Assembly: GCF_003207825.1 (NCBI RefSeq)
Contig: NZ_NKTY01000003.1
Location: 62,001 to 126,000 of the forward strand
Reading direction: 5' to 3'
Length of the DNA: 64,000 nucleotides
Source: Komagataeibacter saccharivorans
Lineage (GTDB): Bacteria; Pseudomonadota; Alphaproteobacteria; Acetobacterales; Acetobacteraceae
Every line of letters begins with the position of its first letter. Position 1 is the first letter of the stretch. Shown piece by piece: positions 38,448 to 48,496 of this stretch. Under the pieces are notes generated by a model, which was given only the letters and a program-made list of their open reading frames with translations, searched no databases and was not told the origin of the DNA. The position numbers were made by a program, and so were the translations under genes.

Positions 38448-38912
38448 CTACTGCACGTAAATGCAGATCTGGGTTGCGCCTGTGGGGGAGACGCTGCGCG
38501 CGTCCAGTTCCGTCTGCGCGCTGCCAGCACCCGCATCCATGACCGCCTGCAGCACGGGCTGCCCGTCAGCGACCGTCCCCTGCCGCATGTCCGGCGGAGC
38601 GCCCGCGGCATTGGCGGGCACATCGACCACGACCGTAAACAGGGCATTGGGCTTGCGTGACAGCGCATCCATCACCGCAGCCCTGACAATGGGCTTCCAC
38701 TGCGTATCGGGCGTGCCCGCCGTGATCGTGACCAGCGCCGGGCTGTCTGGACCGGGTACGGGTGGTGGCGGCGTCTGGGGCAGTCTGGGCGGGTCCCCGG
38801 CATGACGGTCGAACGTTTTCTGGCTGACCAGCGTGCATCCGCCCATCACCGGCACGCACAGGGCGGCGAGCAGGATGGCACGGCAGGCAGGGCGGCGGAA
38901 CGGACGGGTCAT
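38448..38912 (-). CDS. Hypothetical lipoprotein
   Basis: The 154-residue product has a lipoprotein signal (AILLAALCVPVMGGC, lipobox MGGC). A Pro-rich linker (QTPPPPVPGPDSP) follows, then a small domain beginning ALVTITAGTPDTQWKPIV with predicted alternating strands and helices. No family was recognised; the domain could be an envelope adaptor. It is divergent from the transketolase-like gene and lies upstream of hemA in the same direction. Confidence 0.72.
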   Translation of the reverse strand: MTRPFRRPACRAILLAALCVPVMGGCTLVSQKTFDRHAGDPPRLPQTPPPPVPGPDSPALVTITAGTPDTQWKPIVRAAVMDALSRKPNALFTVVVDVPANAAGAPPDMRQGTVADGQPVLQAVMDAGAGSAQTELDARSVSPTGATQICIYVQ

Positions 38913-39046
38913 GGCCCCTTACCGATACAGTATCCCCCCCGCCGGGCATAGTGGAACAACGCGGCAATGTTGCCGCCGCGCGCGCGCAACGGTAGTCATT
39001 GCAGGCGCGCCCCCACCGCCCATGCCGCACATATGGACGACGCCGA

Positions 39047-40957
39047 ATGCCAAAAGACCACGCCACCGCATCCCTGCCCACCGACCTGGCTGCTGCCACC
39101 GGCATGCCCGACCGGCTGGCGACGGCCATCCGCCATGCGGTCACCATTCATGAAACCGACCCCCGCTACGCCCCGCAGGCGCGGGTCATGGCCGGTTTCT
39201 GCGCCGTGTTATGGAGTCGCTTCCTGCGTTTCGATCCCGCCAGCCCCGAATGGCCGGACCGGGACCGCTTCATCGTTTCATCCCCGCCTTACCGCGTGCT
39301 GCCCGGCATCATGGCCGAACTGTCGGGACAGGCGCCCCGCCCGACCGACCCGAACGCACGGGCCAGTGAACGGCAGGCCTGCGGCCCCAACGGGCAGGGG
39401 CTGGGTGCTGCCATCGGCATGGCGCTGGCCGAACAGAAGCTGGCGGCACGTTTTGGCCGGTCGGTCGTCAACCATCGGGTATGGGCCGTTGGCTGCTGGA
39501 CGGAACTGTCCACCGGCGTAGCGCTGGAAAGTGCCGCACTGGCGGGGCAGCTTGGTCTTGACCGGGTGACGCTGGTGGTCGGGCTGTGGGAAAGCGAACG
39601 TCCGCAGGTGGAGGCCATCCTGCCGCGCTACAGCGCATCGGGGTGGTCGGTGCGCAAGGTGGACGCCTGCAACGCCGAACAGATCGCAGCCGCCATCGCA
39701 TCATCGCAGCGTACCCATAAACCATGCCTGATCGCATGCGTCGCCACACCTGAACCCGCGTCCTCCCCCGCCGTCATTGATGATCCGGGCCTGTGGGCAG
39801 GGGCGGCGCGACGGGGGGCAAGCGCACGGCGGTCATGGCTGCGCAGGCTGCTCAAGGACCGGCAGAAAACCGAATTCGAACGCATGGCGCACAACCAGCG
39901 CCCCGCCTTCTGGCAGCAGGACTGGCAGCGTTCATGGCGTGACGGAAGCGGAACAGGCCGCCCCGCACCACCCGTTGCCGCCCGGCGCGGGCTGGAGACA
40001 CTGCATGAACTGCTGCCCGAACTGACCTGTCTGCGTTCACGGCAGGGCATCATGGCCGATCTGTCCGTCCGCCGCGCCGGGGCCGAAACGGACCAGTCAT
40101 GCGGCACGCAGGTCAATGGCATGGCGGCACTGCTCAATGGCATCGCCATGCATGGCGGGCTGCTGGCCTGCGGGGCTTCGACCATCATCGCCGTGGACCG
40201 CATGCGCCCTGCCCTGCGCTACGCCGCAATGACGGACCAGCAGGTCATCTACCTGCTGACCGATGACGACCTGCACCGGGGCGAAAGCGCGGGCGGCTGG
40301 CAGCCCGTGGAACAGCTTGCCAGCCTGCGCGCCATGCCCAACATGATGGTCTTCCGCCCCGCCGATCACCGGGAGACCATGGAATGCATGGAACTGGCCC
40401 TGCGCCGCACGAACGGGCCGAGCCTGCTGACACTGGAATCCGCCATTTCATGCTCCGCACATGAACGTGAACAGTATGGACTGACCAATCTGTGCGCCCG
40501 TGGGGGTTATGTTGTGGCCGAAGCCGAACATGCCCGTCAGGTCACGCTGGTCGCCACCGGGCATGAGGTGATCCTGGCGCTGAAGGCGCGCAGACTGCTG
40601 AAGGAGGCGGGGATGGAGGCAGCCGTGGTGTCGCTTCCGTGCTGGGAACTGTTCGCCGCCCAAAAAATGACGTATCGTAATGCGGTGCTGGGGACAGCAC
40701 CCCGGATCGGGATAGAGGCCGCTTCGGGTTTTGGATGGGAACGATGGCTTGGCCCCGACGGGCTGTTCGTCGGTATTGACGGGTTCGGGGCCACCCCTGC
40801 CCCCGACCGGCCGGACAGCGCGGCGGACATCACGCCCGAACGGATCTGCCGCGACGCCATGCGGCTGGTGCGCCGCCTGTCCGAAGCCACGATGCAGACC
40901 GCGGGAGGAAACGGCGCGGCCCCGCCCGGAATGGCATCGGTCGATGCCTGTGTGTGA
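39047..40957 (+). CDS. Transketolase-like protein with a degraded active site (probable pseudoenzyme)
   Basis: The 636-residue product aligns along its whole length with transketolase: [73 protein letters not shown] and [11 protein letters not shown]. Key residues are lost. Mg/ThDP ligand Asp of GDG is Trp151 (CWT), the Asn ligand is Trp181, the catalytic Glu of REFGM is Val356 (QVNGM), the His of THQPVEQ is Trp418, and SGHPGAP and SNGHGS are replaced. It should not bind ThDP normally. The ATG at 39047 is used, with a weak ribosome site. gap follows after 31 bases and then pgk, so a shared operon is likely. Confidence 0.85.
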   Translation: MPKDHATASLPTDLAAATGMPDRLATAIRHAVTIHETDPRYAPQARVMAGFCAVLWSRFLRFDPASPEWPDRDRFIVSSPPYRVLPGIMAELSGQAPRPTDPNARASERQACGPNGQGLGAAIGMALAEQKLAARFGRSVVNHRVWAVGCWTELSTGVALESAALAGQLGLDRVTLVVGLWESERPQVEAILPRYSASGWSVRKVDACNAEQIAAAIASSQRTHKPCLIACVATPEPASSPAVIDDPGLWAGAARRGASARRSWLRRLLKDRQKTEFERMAHNQRPAFWQQDWQRSWRDGSGTGRPAPPVAARRGLETLHELLPELTCLRSRQGIMADLSVRRAGAETDQSCGTQVNGMAALLNGIAMHGGLLACGASTIIAVDRMRPALRYAAMTDQQVIYLLTDDDLHRGESAGGWQPVEQLASLRAMPNMMVFRPADHRETMECMELALRRTNGPSLLTLESAISCSAHEREQYGLTNLCARGGYVVAEAEHARQVTLVATGHEVILALKARRLLKEAGMEAAVVSLPCWELFAAQKMTYRNAVLGTAPRIGIEAASGFGWERWLGPDGLFVGIDGFGATPAPDRPDSAADITPERICRDAMRLVRRLSEATMQTAGGNGAAPPGMASVDACV

Positions 40958-40988
40958 AATGTCTGACCTTTACGGAGAAAATAAGAAA

Positions 40989-42011
40989 ATGGCTGTCAAA
41001 GTCGCAATAAACGGTTTCGGTCGCATCGGTCGCCTCGTGCTGCGCGGCATTATTGAAAGCGGCCGCACCGATGTGGTGCCTGTCGCCATCAATGACCTGG
41101 GCAGCGTGGCAGACAACGCACACCTGCTGTCCTATGACAGCGTGCACGGCCGCTTCCCCGCCGATGTGAAGGTGGAGGGCGACAAGATCCTCATCACCGC
41201 CAATGGCCGCACCTATGCCCCGATCACCGTCTCGGCCGAGGCCGACCCCATCCGGGTTCCCTTCCAGGGGGTGGACGTGGCGCTGGAATGCACCGGCCGC
41301 TTCACCGACAAGGAAAAGGCCGCGCAGCTCATTACCGCCGGCGCGCGCAAGGTGATCGTCTCCGCCCCTGCTTCGGGCGTGGATGCAACCATCGTTTACG
41401 GCGTGAACCAGGATGTCCTGACACCGGACATGACGGTTATCTCCAACGCATCATGCACCACCAACTGCCTTGCCCCCGTGGCGAAGGTGCTGGACGATAC
41501 GTTCGGCATCGAATGCGGCTACATGGTCACCATTCATTCCTACACCGGCGACCAGCGCACGGTTGATACCCTGCACAAGGACCTGCGCCGCGCACGCGGG
41601 GCGGCGCTGAACATGATCCCGACCTCCACCGGCGCCGCGCGCGCGGTGGGTCTGGTCCTGCCGCACCTGAAGGGCAAGCTTGATGGCACCGCCATCCGCG
41701 TTCCCACGCCCAACGTCTCGCTCGTCTCGCTCGACTTCGTGCCGACAAAGGCACCGGCCTCGGTTGAGGAAGTGAACGAAGCCCTGCGCAAGGCGTCCGA
41801 GTCCGGGCCGCTGAAGGGCATCCTGGCCTATAACACCGCGCCGCTGGTCAGCACGGACTTCAACCACTCCCCCGCCTCATCCACCTTTGACGCGACCCAG
41901 ACGGCCGTGATCGATGGCGGCAGGCTTGTGCGCATCTGCAGCTGGTATGACAACGAGTGGGGCTTCTCCAACCGCATGGCCGATACGGCTGCCGTATTCG
42001 GAGCATTGTAA
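40989..42011 (+). CDS. gap: Glyceraldehyde-3-phosphate dehydrogenase, type I
   Basis: GAPDH interconverts glyceraldehyde 3-phosphate and 1,3-bisphosphoglycerate. The 340-residue product has the nucleotide fold [13 protein letters not shown], the catalytic Cys in [23 protein letters not shown] and the C-terminal [13 protein letters not shown]. The ATG at 40989 is preceded by ACGGAGAAAATAAG. Its stop overlaps the pgk ATG by one base (TAATG), so the two are coupled. It follows the transketolase-like gene by 31 bases. Confidence 0.97.
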   Translation: MAVKVAINGFGRIGRLVLRGIIESGRTDVVPVAINDLGSVADNAHLLSYDSVHGRFPADVKVEGDKILITANGRTYAPITVSAEADPIRVPFQGVDVALECTGRFTDKEKAAQLITAGARKVIVSAPASGVDATIVYGVNQDVLTPDMTVISNASCTTNCLAPVAKVLDDTFGIECGYMVTIHSYTGDQRTVDTLHKDLRRARGAALNMIPTSTGAARAVGLVLPHLKGKLDGTAIRVPTPNVSLVSLDFVPTKAPASVEEVNEALRKASESGPLKGILAYNTAPLVSTDFNHSPASSTFDATQTAVIDGGRLVRICSWYDNEWGFSNRMADTAAVFGAL

Positions 42012-43234
42012 TGGCCACCATCGCCTTCAAGACGCTCGATCACCTTGATGCCGCCGGCAAGAAGGTGCTCCTGCGCGCTGACCTGAATGTTCCCGTGCGG
42101 GACAGGCAGATCACCGACGCCACGCGCATCCTGCGCCTGCTGCCCACCATACAGGAACTGGCGCAGAAGGGTGCAAAGGTGATTGTCGTCAGTCACTTCG
42201 ACCGCCCCAGGGGCCAGCGCGTTCCCGCCCTGTCGCTCGGTCCGATTGCCGATGCGCTGGGCGATGCGCTGGGCCGTCCGGTCACGTTCGTCGATGACTG
42301 CATCGGCCCCGCCGCGCAAAAGGCGGTGGACAGCATGCAGAACGGCGATGTGGTGGTTCTGGAAAACACCCGCTTCTATCCGGGTGAGGAACAGAACGAC
42401 CCCGAACTGGCCAAGGCCTTCGCCGCACTGGCGGACTGTTACGTCAACGATGCGTTTTCCGCGGCACACCGCGCCCATGCCTCGACCGAAGGGGTGGCCC
42501 GGCTTCTGCCCTCCTTCGCCGGACGGCTTATGGAGACGGAACTCAACGCGCTGAACATCGCGCTGGAAAACCCCGAGCGCCCCGTTGGCGCGATCGTGGG
42601 TGGTTCCAAGATCTCCACCAAGCTCGACCTGATCGGCAACCTGCTTGAAAAGGTGGACATGCTGATTATCGGTGGCGCGATGGCCAATACGTTCCTGGCC
42701 GCGCAGGGCGTGAATGTGGGGCGTTCGCTGCAGGAAGCGGACATGCACGACACTGCACGCGCGATCATGGCCAAGGCCCATGACAGGGGATGCGAGATCG
42801 TCCTGCCGGTCGATGCGGTGACCGCAACCGACTTTCAGGCCGATGTTCCCACCCGGATCGTGCCGGTCAGCGCCATCCCTGCCGATGCGATGATGCTGGA
42901 CGTGGGACCGGAGACGGTGAAGCTGATCTGCACGAAAATCGCGACGCTGAAGACGCTGGTCTGGAACGGCCCGCTGGGCGCGTTCGAGATCACGCCCTTC
43001 GATGCCGCGACCAACGCGGTTGCGCGTGAAGTGGCCAGACTGACCGATGCGGGCGTTCTGAAAAGCGTGGCCGGGGGTGGCGATACGGTCTCCGCCCTGC
43101 GTCATGCGGGGGTGGAGGGGCATATCTCCTACATCTCCAGCGCAGGCGGGGCCTTCCTTGAATGGCTGGAAGGCAAGACGCTGCCCGGTATCATGGCGCT
43201 GGAAAACATTTTCGAGCGTGCGCTGCCGATCTGA
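42011..43234 (+). CDS. pgk: Phosphoglycerate kinase
   Basis: PGK transfers phosphate from 1,3-bisphosphoglycerate to ADP. The 407-residue protein has [33 protein letters not shown], the hinge region [27 protein letters not shown] and the nucleotide site [14 protein letters not shown]. It starts inside the gap stop codon and is followed by a strong terminator, which ends the operon. Confidence 0.97.
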   Translation: MATIAFKTLDHLDAAGKKVLLRADLNVPVRDRQITDATRILRLLPTIQELAQKGAKVIVVSHFDRPRGQRVPALSLGPIADALGDALGRPVTFVDDCIGPAAQKAVDSMQNGDVVVLENTRFYPGEEQNDPELAKAFAALADCYVNDAFSAAHRAHASTEGVARLLPSFAGRLMETELNALNIALENPERPVGAIVGGSKISTKLDLIGNLLEKVDMLIIGGAMANTFLAAQGVNVGRSLQEADMHDTARAIMAKAHDRGCEIVLPVDAVTATDFQADVPTRIVPVSAIPADAMMLDVGPETVKLICTKIATLKTLVWNGPLGAFEITPFDAATNAVAREVARLTDAGVLKSVAGGGDTVSALRHAGVEGHISYISSAGGAFLEWLEGKTLPGIMALENIFERALPI

Positions 43235-43256
43235 TTTCGCGCCAGAATTTCAATAA

Positions 43257-43290
43257 AAAAGGGACCATCGCAAGGTGGTCCCTTTTCTGT
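43257..43290. terminator. Rho-independent terminator after pgk
   Basis: AAAAGGGACCA / TGGTCCCTTTT forms an 11-bp perfect stem with an eight-base loop. It ends in a T-rich tract 22 bases after the pgk stop. The A tract on the other side lets it serve the convergent lysE-family gene too. Confidence 0.88.
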
Positions 43291-43292
43291 TT

Positions 43293-43919
43293 TCAGCTTC
43301 TGGAAAAGCCCAGCCGGAGACCGAAGCCGATAAACACGCAGCCTGTGAGACGGTCCATGAACCGGGCCGCCGCCTCGCGCCGCAGCAGGCGGGCAAGAGA
43401 ATGCCCCATGAAGGCCACGGAAATGAGCCACGTAAAACTCAGCACCGACTGCAACCCCGACAGCATGAAAAGATAGGGACCGACCTGCACATTGCCCGGC
43501 ACGAACTGCGGCAGGAAGGAGATATAGAATACGCCGATCTTCGGGTTGAGAAGGTTCTGGAACAGCCCCTTCAGAAAATATCCCCGATGGGGAACGGCGT
43601 CCTGTTCCCCTGCGGGCGCAAGCTCTTCACCGCGCGGGCGCAGAAGCATTTTCACCCCCGCCCATAACAGGTAAACCGCACCGACAACGCGGATTACGTC
43701 AAAGGCGAAACGTGATGCCTGCAACAGCGCGCCCAGCCCCGTGGCGGCGGCCAGTCCCCATGCCAGACAGCCACAGGTAATGCCCAGCGCGGCTTCAATC
43801 GCCCGATCCCGTCCTGCCCCCGTTGCCGTGCGCAGGACAAGCGCCGTGTCCAGACCCGGCGTTATGACCAGAATGACGGCCGCCAGCGCGAATGATAGAA
43901 GGGACTGCGATATGGTCAC
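43293..43919 (-). CDS. LysE/RhtB-family exporter
   Basis: These small inner-membrane proteins export amino acids or related solutes. The 208-residue product has about six membrane segments. The family N-terminus is SFALAAVILVITPGLDTALVLRT, and the central signature is GYFLKGLFQNLLNPKIGVFYISFLPQFV (in pieces). A cytosolic charged loop (LLRPRGEELAP) lies between segments three and four. The substrate cannot be told. Confidence 0.88.
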   Translation of the reverse strand: MTISQSLLSFALAAVILVITPGLDTALVLRTATGAGRDRAIEAALGITCGCLAWGLAAATGLGALLQASRFAFDVIRVVGAVYLLWAGVKMLLRPRGEELAPAGEQDAVPHRGYFLKGLFQNLLNPKIGVFYISFLPQFVPGNVQVGPYLFMLSGLQSVLSFTWLISVAFMGHSLARLLRREAAARFMDRLTGCVFIGFGLRLGFSRS

Positions 43920-44041
43920 TGCTTTTTCCTGTCAGCGGGCACGGACCGCGCACCGGGTTAAATAAAGCAAAATCCCCTGCCTTCCTGCGCGCCTGAAGGC
44001 TTTGCACCCGCCCCTGCGGCGACAGGATGCGGACGGAAGGG

Positions 44042-45052
44042 TCAGCCCGGCTGCGCGCCGTGATCTTCAGGCGTGGGGGATGACGTATTTTCAGCCCCCT
44101 CCGCCGGGGCATCCTCACGCTCGATCACCTTGATGGAGTCACCGACCAGCCCGTGGGCGAAAGCCTCCGCCGAGAAGGGACGCAGGTCCTCCGCCTGTTC
44201 TCCCACCCCGACCAGATGGACCGGCAGGCCGAATGCATCAGCCAGCGCCACCACAATGCCGCCACGGGCCGAACCATCAAGCTTGGTCACGACCAGCCCG
44301 GTCACATTGACCAGTTCCTTGAACACCCGCACCTGCTCCACCGCGTTCTGACCGGTGGTGGCATCCAGCACCAGCAGCACGGAATGGGGCGCCGTTTCGT
44401 CAAACTTGCGCATGACGCGGATGATCTTGGCCAGTTCCTCCATCAGCGCGCTTTTATTGTGCAGGCGCCCGGCGGTATCGACCAGAAGCAGATCGGCCTT
44501 TTCCGCCGTGGCGCGCTTGAGGGCCTCGAACGCCAGTCCCGCCGCATCGGCATTGGGCTTGCCCGCAATGACGGGCGCACCCGTGCGTTCGCCCCATACC
44601 TGCAACTGCTCGACCGCGGCGGCGCGGAAGGTATCGCCCGCGACCATCATCACCTTCTTGCCCTGCTCGCCATAGAAGCGGGCCATCTTGCCGATGGTGG
44701 TGGTCTTGCCCGTGCCGTTCACGCCCACCACCAGCACAACATGCGGCTTGCGTTCGGGATCGGGTTCAAACGGGATGGCTACGGGTTGCAGGATCTGGGC
44801 GATCTCATCGGCCAGCGCCTCGCGCACTTCCTCATCCGTCACTTCCTTGCCGAATTTGGAGCGGCGGAAGGACTCAATCACCTTTTCCGCGACGCTGGGA
44901 CCAAGATCGGCGGAAATCAGCAGGTCCTCAAGTTCCTCCAGCGCCTGATCGTCAAGCTTGCGCCGGGTGAATACGGAGGCGATGCCACCGCTGAGTTTCT
45001 GTGTGGAGCGCGACAGCCCCGCCTTGAGACGTGAAAAGAAGCCAAGAGCCAT
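44042..45052 (-). CDS. ftsY: Signal recognition particle receptor FtsY
   Basis: FtsY docks ribosome-SRP complexes at the membrane. The 336-residue protein has the N domain (RKLDDQALEELEDLLISADLG) and the G domain with G1 GVNGTGKTTTIGKMA, DTAGRLHNK and TKLDGSARGG. The long acidic A domain of E. coli FtsY is absent and only a short amphipathic start (MALGFFSRLKAGL) precedes the N domain. It starts one base after the mtaB stop, completing dapF-mtaB-ftsY. Confidence 0.96.
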   Translation of the reverse strand: MALGFFSRLKAGLSRSTQKLSGGIASVFTRRKLDDQALEELEDLLISADLGPSVAEKVIESFRRSKFGKEVTDEEVREALADEIAQILQPVAIPFEPDPERKPHVVLVVGVNGTGKTTTIGKMARFYGEQGKKVMMVAGDTFRAAAVEQLQVWGERTGAPVIAGKPNADAAGLAFEALKRATAEKADLLLVDTAGRLHNKSALMEELAKIIRVMRKFDETAPHSVLLVLDATTGQNAVEQVRVFKELVNVTGLVVTKLDGSARGGIVVALADAFGLPVHLVGVGEQAEDLRPFSAEAFAHGLVGDSIKVIEREDAPAEGAENTSSPTPEDHGAQPG

Positions 45053-45053
45053 A

Positions 45054-46301
45054 TCAGAGAATTTCCGCAACCAGTCCGTTATCGTCAACCGCCACCGGGC
45101 GCACCGTCTCGATCCGCCCGGCCGCGGATACCGCGCCGTCCGCCAGCCTTACCGGGGCAAATTCCTCGGAATGTCCAGCCGTGTCCGTTTCCATCAGAAC
45201 GCGCAGCGTGCGCCCGATCAGGCGGGTATGAAAATCATGGGCGGCCTGCGCCCCCGCATCACGCAGGCGGGCCGCGCGCGCCTTGCGTTCGCTTACCGCT
45301 ATGGCGGGCATGCGGGCCGCCGGTGTGCCCGGTCGCTCACTATAGGGGAAGACATGCAGGTAAGGCAGCGCGTTATCGCGCACAAAATCGAGTGTCTGGC
45401 CAAACAGGTCCTCATCCTCGGTCGGGAAACCGGCGATGATGTCCGCCCCGATGCCGATATCGGGCCGCAACTGCCGCGCGCGCGCCACGACTGCGGCCAC
45501 ATCCGCCGTAAGATGGCGGCGCTTCATGCGCTTGAGGATGATGTCACACCCCGCCTGCAGCGAAAGGTGCAGATAGGGCATGAAACGCGGCTCGTTTTCC
45601 AGAAGCTTCCAGATATCCTCGTCAATCTCGACCGGATCGACCGATGACAGCCGCAGCCGTTCCAGTTCGGGCACCAGCGCCAGTAGCCTGCGGCACAACT
45701 GCCCCAGCATGGGCCGCCCCGGCAGATCCCCACCCCAGGATGTGATGTCCACACCCGTCAGCACCACTTCCCGATAACCGGCCTGTACCAGCGTGCGCAC
45801 CTGTTCCACCACCACGCCAACGGGAACGGAGCGTGACGGCCCGCGACCGAAGGGAATGATGCAGAAGGTGCAGCGGTGGTCACAGCCCTGCTGCACTTCC
45901 ACAAACGCGCGGGTGCGGCCCGCGAATTCGGTCACGAGATGGGGGGCCGTTTCGCGTGCGGCCATGATGTCGGACACGGCATTGCCCTGCCCCAGCGCCA
46001 GTTCGCTCCAGCTTGCGGCATCCAGCTTTTCGCGGTTGCCCAGCACGCGCGTCACGCCGGGCAGTGCGGCCCAGCGGTCCGGATCGATCTGGGCGGCGCA
46101 GCCGGTGACCACGATGCGCGCATCGGGCCGCTCGCGGTGGGCGCGGCGCACGGCCTGCCGGGCCTGACGCTCGGCCTCGCCCGTGACCGCGCAGGTGTTG
46201 ACGATCACCACATTATCCAGCCCGGCGGCGTGCGCGCGCATCACCTCGCTCTCATAGGTGTTGAGGCGGCAGCCGAAAGTCAGGATGTCCGGCTTCTTCA
46301 T
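45054..46301 (-). CDS. mtaB: tRNA t6A37 methylthiotransferase MtaB
   Basis: MtaB is a radical-SAM enzyme that adds a methylthio group to t6A at position 37 of tRNA. The 415-residue protein has the UPF0004 domain with cysteines in FGCRLNTYESE, NTCAVTGEAE and VTGCAAQ. The radical SAM cluster motif is CDHRCTFCIIPFGRG, and LHLSLQAGCDIILKRMKR follows. The C-terminal TRAM domain is degenerate. It overlaps dapF by four bases and abuts ftsY. Confidence 0.93.
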   Translation of the reverse strand: MKKPDILTFGCRLNTYESEVMRAHAAGLDNVVIVNTCAVTGEAERQARQAVRRAHRERPDARIVVTGCAAQIDPDRWAALPGVTRVLGNREKLDAASWSELALGQGNAVSDIMAARETAPHLVTEFAGRTRAFVEVQQGCDHRCTFCIIPFGRGPSRSVPVGVVVEQVRTLVQAGYREVVLTGVDITSWGGDLPGRPMLGQLCRRLLALVPELERLRLSSVDPVEIDEDIWKLLENEPRFMPYLHLSLQAGCDIILKRMKRRHLTADVAAVVARARQLRPDIGIGADIIAGFPTEDEDLFGQTLDFVRDNALPYLHVFPYSERPGTPAARMPAIAVSERKARAARLRDAGAQAAHDFHTRLIGRTLRVLMETDTAGHSEEFAPVRLADGAVSAAGRIETVRPVAVDDNGLVAEIL

Positions 46302-47119
46302 CGGGGATAATCTTCCGGGCTGAACGTGCCTTGGAAACTGGTCGTGGCGGGGCCTGTCATCAACACATGGCCGTCGCTTTCACGCCATGTGATGCACAGT
46401 TCCCCGCCATCCATCGTAACGGTGCAGGTACGCTCCACCAGACCGCGCCGCACGGCGTTGACCACGGCGGCGCACGCGCCCGAACCGCAGGCCAGCGTCA
46501 GTCCGCTGCCACGTTCCCATACCCGCAGGCGCATCGCATCGCGTGACGTGACATGGGCGAAACCGATATTGGCACGTTCGGGAAACAGGGCATGATGTTC
46601 CAGTCCCGGCCCGGCCACGGACGGGTCCACGCTGTCCGGGGCGGGCAGGAAGAACGTCGCATGCGGATTACCCATGGAAACCGCGGCAGGGTCCCCTGCG
46701 ATGGGCAGGTGCAGCGTATCGCGTTCTTCCGCCAGCGGCACATCAGTCCAGCCCATCGCGGGCGCACCCATATCAACCGTAACCAGACCGGGCCGCACGA
46801 CCGTTGCATGCAGCACGCCCGCGCGGGTCTGCAGGCCGACATGCTCCTGTCCCGTCTCGCGCGCCAGCAGGTCGGCCACGCAACGCGACGCATTGCCGCA
46901 CGCCCCGGATTCCGATCCATCGGCGTTGAAGAAGCGCACGAACACATCCGCCCCTTCCGCGCAGGCGGAGCGCAATGTCACGAACTGGTCGCACCCTATG
47001 CCCTGATGGCGATCGCACAGGGCGGCAATCCGGGCGGGTGTCAGATCATGGCGGTGGACGCGTTCATCCACCACCACGAAATCATTACCCAGCCCGTGCA
47101 TCTTGAGAAAACCGGTCAT
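46298..47119 (-). CDS. dapF: Diaminopimelate epimerase
   Basis: DapF interconverts LL- and meso-diaminopimelate for lysine and peptidoglycan. The 273-residue protein has FLKMHGLGNDFVV and both active-site cysteines, in ESGACGNASRCV and LACGSGACAA. The second ATG of an ATGATG pair (47119) was chosen because AGGA is then at the better spacing; 47122 is the alternative. It is first of dapF-mtaB-ftsY. Confidence 0.95.
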   Translation of the reverse strand: MTGFLKMHGLGNDFVVVDERVHRHDLTPARIAALCDRHQGIGCDQFVTLRSACAEGADVFVRFFNADGSESGACGNASRCVADLLARETGQEHVGLQTRAGVLHATVVRPGLVTVDMGAPAMGWTDVPLAEERDTLHLPIAGDPAAVSMGNPHATFFLPAPDSVDPSVAGPGLEHHALFPERANIGFAHVTSRDAMRLRVWERGSGLTLACGSGACAAVVNAVRRGLVERTCTVTMDGGELCITWRESDGHVLMTGPATTSFQGTFSPEDYPR

Positions 47120-47195
47120 CATCCGTCCTGTATAGCGCCCACCCGTCCCCGTTGGCGAGCGGGATGGCACCACGGGCGCGCGCTTGCAAGCCCGA

Positions 47196-47597
47196 TCAGA
47201 GAAAACGCCCCGGCGCGCCGCGCTGCAACACTTCGATCCGGTAGCCATCGGGATCGGTAATGAAGAAGAACCGCCCCACAAACCGTGCGCCGCACGACAT
47301 GTCCTTTACCGCAAGCGGTGACAGGCCAGCCGCCGCCAGCCGGGCATGTTCCGCATCCACATCCGCCACCGACACGGCCAGATGGCCATAACCGTCGCCA
47401 AGGTCGTACGGCGTGGTCCGGTCATGGTTTACGGTCAGTTCCAGCTCGAATGTCTGTTCGGCGTTGGACAGGTAGATAAGGGTAAAGCTGTCGAAAACAA
47501 GCCGGTCGGCTACCTTCAGGCCAAAGGCCGTGTCATAGAAACGCACGCTCGCGGCTTCATCACGCACGCGGATCATGGAATGGATCATACGGGCCAT
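47196..47597 (-). CDS. VOC-family protein, lactoylglutathione lyase-like
   Basis: The 133-residue protein is a vicinal-oxygen-chelate fold close to glyoxalase I, which turns the methylglyoxal-glutathione adduct into lactoylglutathione. It has MIHSMIRVRDEAASVRFYDTAFGL, FELELTVNHD, YGHLAVSVADVD and ITDPDGYRIEVLQR, with His, Glu and Glu ligands in plausible places. The ATG at 47597 is preceded by AGGAGAAAAG. It is divergent from the methyltransferase gene. Confidence 0.87.
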   Translation of the reverse strand: MARMIHSMIRVRDEAASVRFYDTAFGLKVADRLVFDSFTLIYLSNAEQTFELELTVNHDRTTPYDLGDGYGHLAVSVADVDAEHARLAAAGLSPLAVKDMSCGARFVGRFFFITDPDGYRIEVLQRGAPGRFL

Positions 47598-47687
47598 TAT
47601 GCTTTTCTCCTGTTCCATGCGGCGCGGGGCATGATACGCCCGGCCACCGCATAGGGCATTGTTGCTTCCATACTGTCTGGCATATTC

Positions 47688-48332
47688 ATGAACGACCTGC
47701 ACGGGTTCCACCCGCAATCCTTTACCGCTGCATCGGCTGAGTCCGACACGGTCTTCTATTCCCGCCGCCCCGCCGGTCCCATGCTGGACGCGGGCGCGCA
47801 GAGGGCCATCACGGCGCTGTACCGCACCCTTCTGCCCGAAGATGGCAACATCCTTGACCTTATGGCCGGTCCCGACAGCCACCTGCCCACGGACATGGAA
47901 TTCGACAGCGTGATCGGCATCGGCGTCAACGCGCAGGCGCTGGACAGCAATTCACGGCTGACCGACCGCGTGGTCAGCGACATCAACGAAACCCCCGACC
48001 TGCCCCTGGCCGATGAAAGCATGGACGCCGTCCTGCTGTGCGATGTGGTGCCTTACCTGCGCCAGCCGGTACAGGTCTTTCGTGAAGCCGCGCGCGTGCT
48101 GCAACCCGGTGGCCTGATCGTCATTACCTTCGGTACGCGTCTGATCCCGCAGAAGGCGACCGCCCTGTGGCAGGCGCTGGATGAAGGGGACCGCCGCCGC
48201 ATGCTGACCGTCCTGCTCCAGCGCGCCGGATTCGGCCCGGTGGACAATGGCAACGTCACCCCCGCGCCCGAGGACATGTTCTGGCACGACGCCGTCCACG
48301 CCATGACCGCGCGTCGTCCTGACGTTGTGTAA
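47688..48332 (+). CDS. Class I SAM-dependent methyltransferase
   Basis: The 214-residue protein has a Rossmann-type core. Motif I is unusual, ILDLMAGPDSHLP in place of DLGCGxG, with SVIGIGVNAQAL after it. The later motifs LPLADESMDAVLLCDVVPYLRQP and EAARVLQPGGLIVITFGTR are typical of methyltransferase type 11. The substrate is unknown. No clear ribosome site precedes the ATG at 47688. An AT-rich stretch follows the gene. Confidence 0.82.
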   Translation: MNDLHGFHPQSFTAASAESDTVFYSRRPAGPMLDAGAQRAITALYRTLLPEDGNILDLMAGPDSHLPTDMEFDSVIGIGVNAQALDSNSRLTDRVVSDINETPDLPLADESMDAVLLCDVVPYLRQPVQVFREAARVLQPGGLIVITFGTRLIPQKATALWQALDEGDRRRMLTVLLQRAGFGPVDNGNVTPAPEDMFWHDAVHAMTARRPDVV

Positions 48333-48496
48333 CATTACGTAAATAATGCCGTAGCAGACTGCCGCGTGCAGGGTGACCAAAACAGCACAGGCGATAAAAT
48401 CCGTGTATATTAAAAGAAATTATCATTTACCTATGGAATGGGAAATGTTTTGACATAAAATAGAAGAACACCTGTTTGGGGGCCTCCTGACACTAA
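48333..48496 (+). promoter_or_regulatory. AT-rich leader of the porin gene
   Basis: These 164 bases are far more AT-rich than the rest of the window and should hold the porin promoter. A TTGACA hexamer is at 48450-48455, but the matching -10 (TGTTTG at 48473) is poor. A run GTGTATATTAAAAG upstream (about 48402) could be another -10. The start region reads GGGGGCCTCCTGACACTAA before ATG. Confidence 0.4.
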
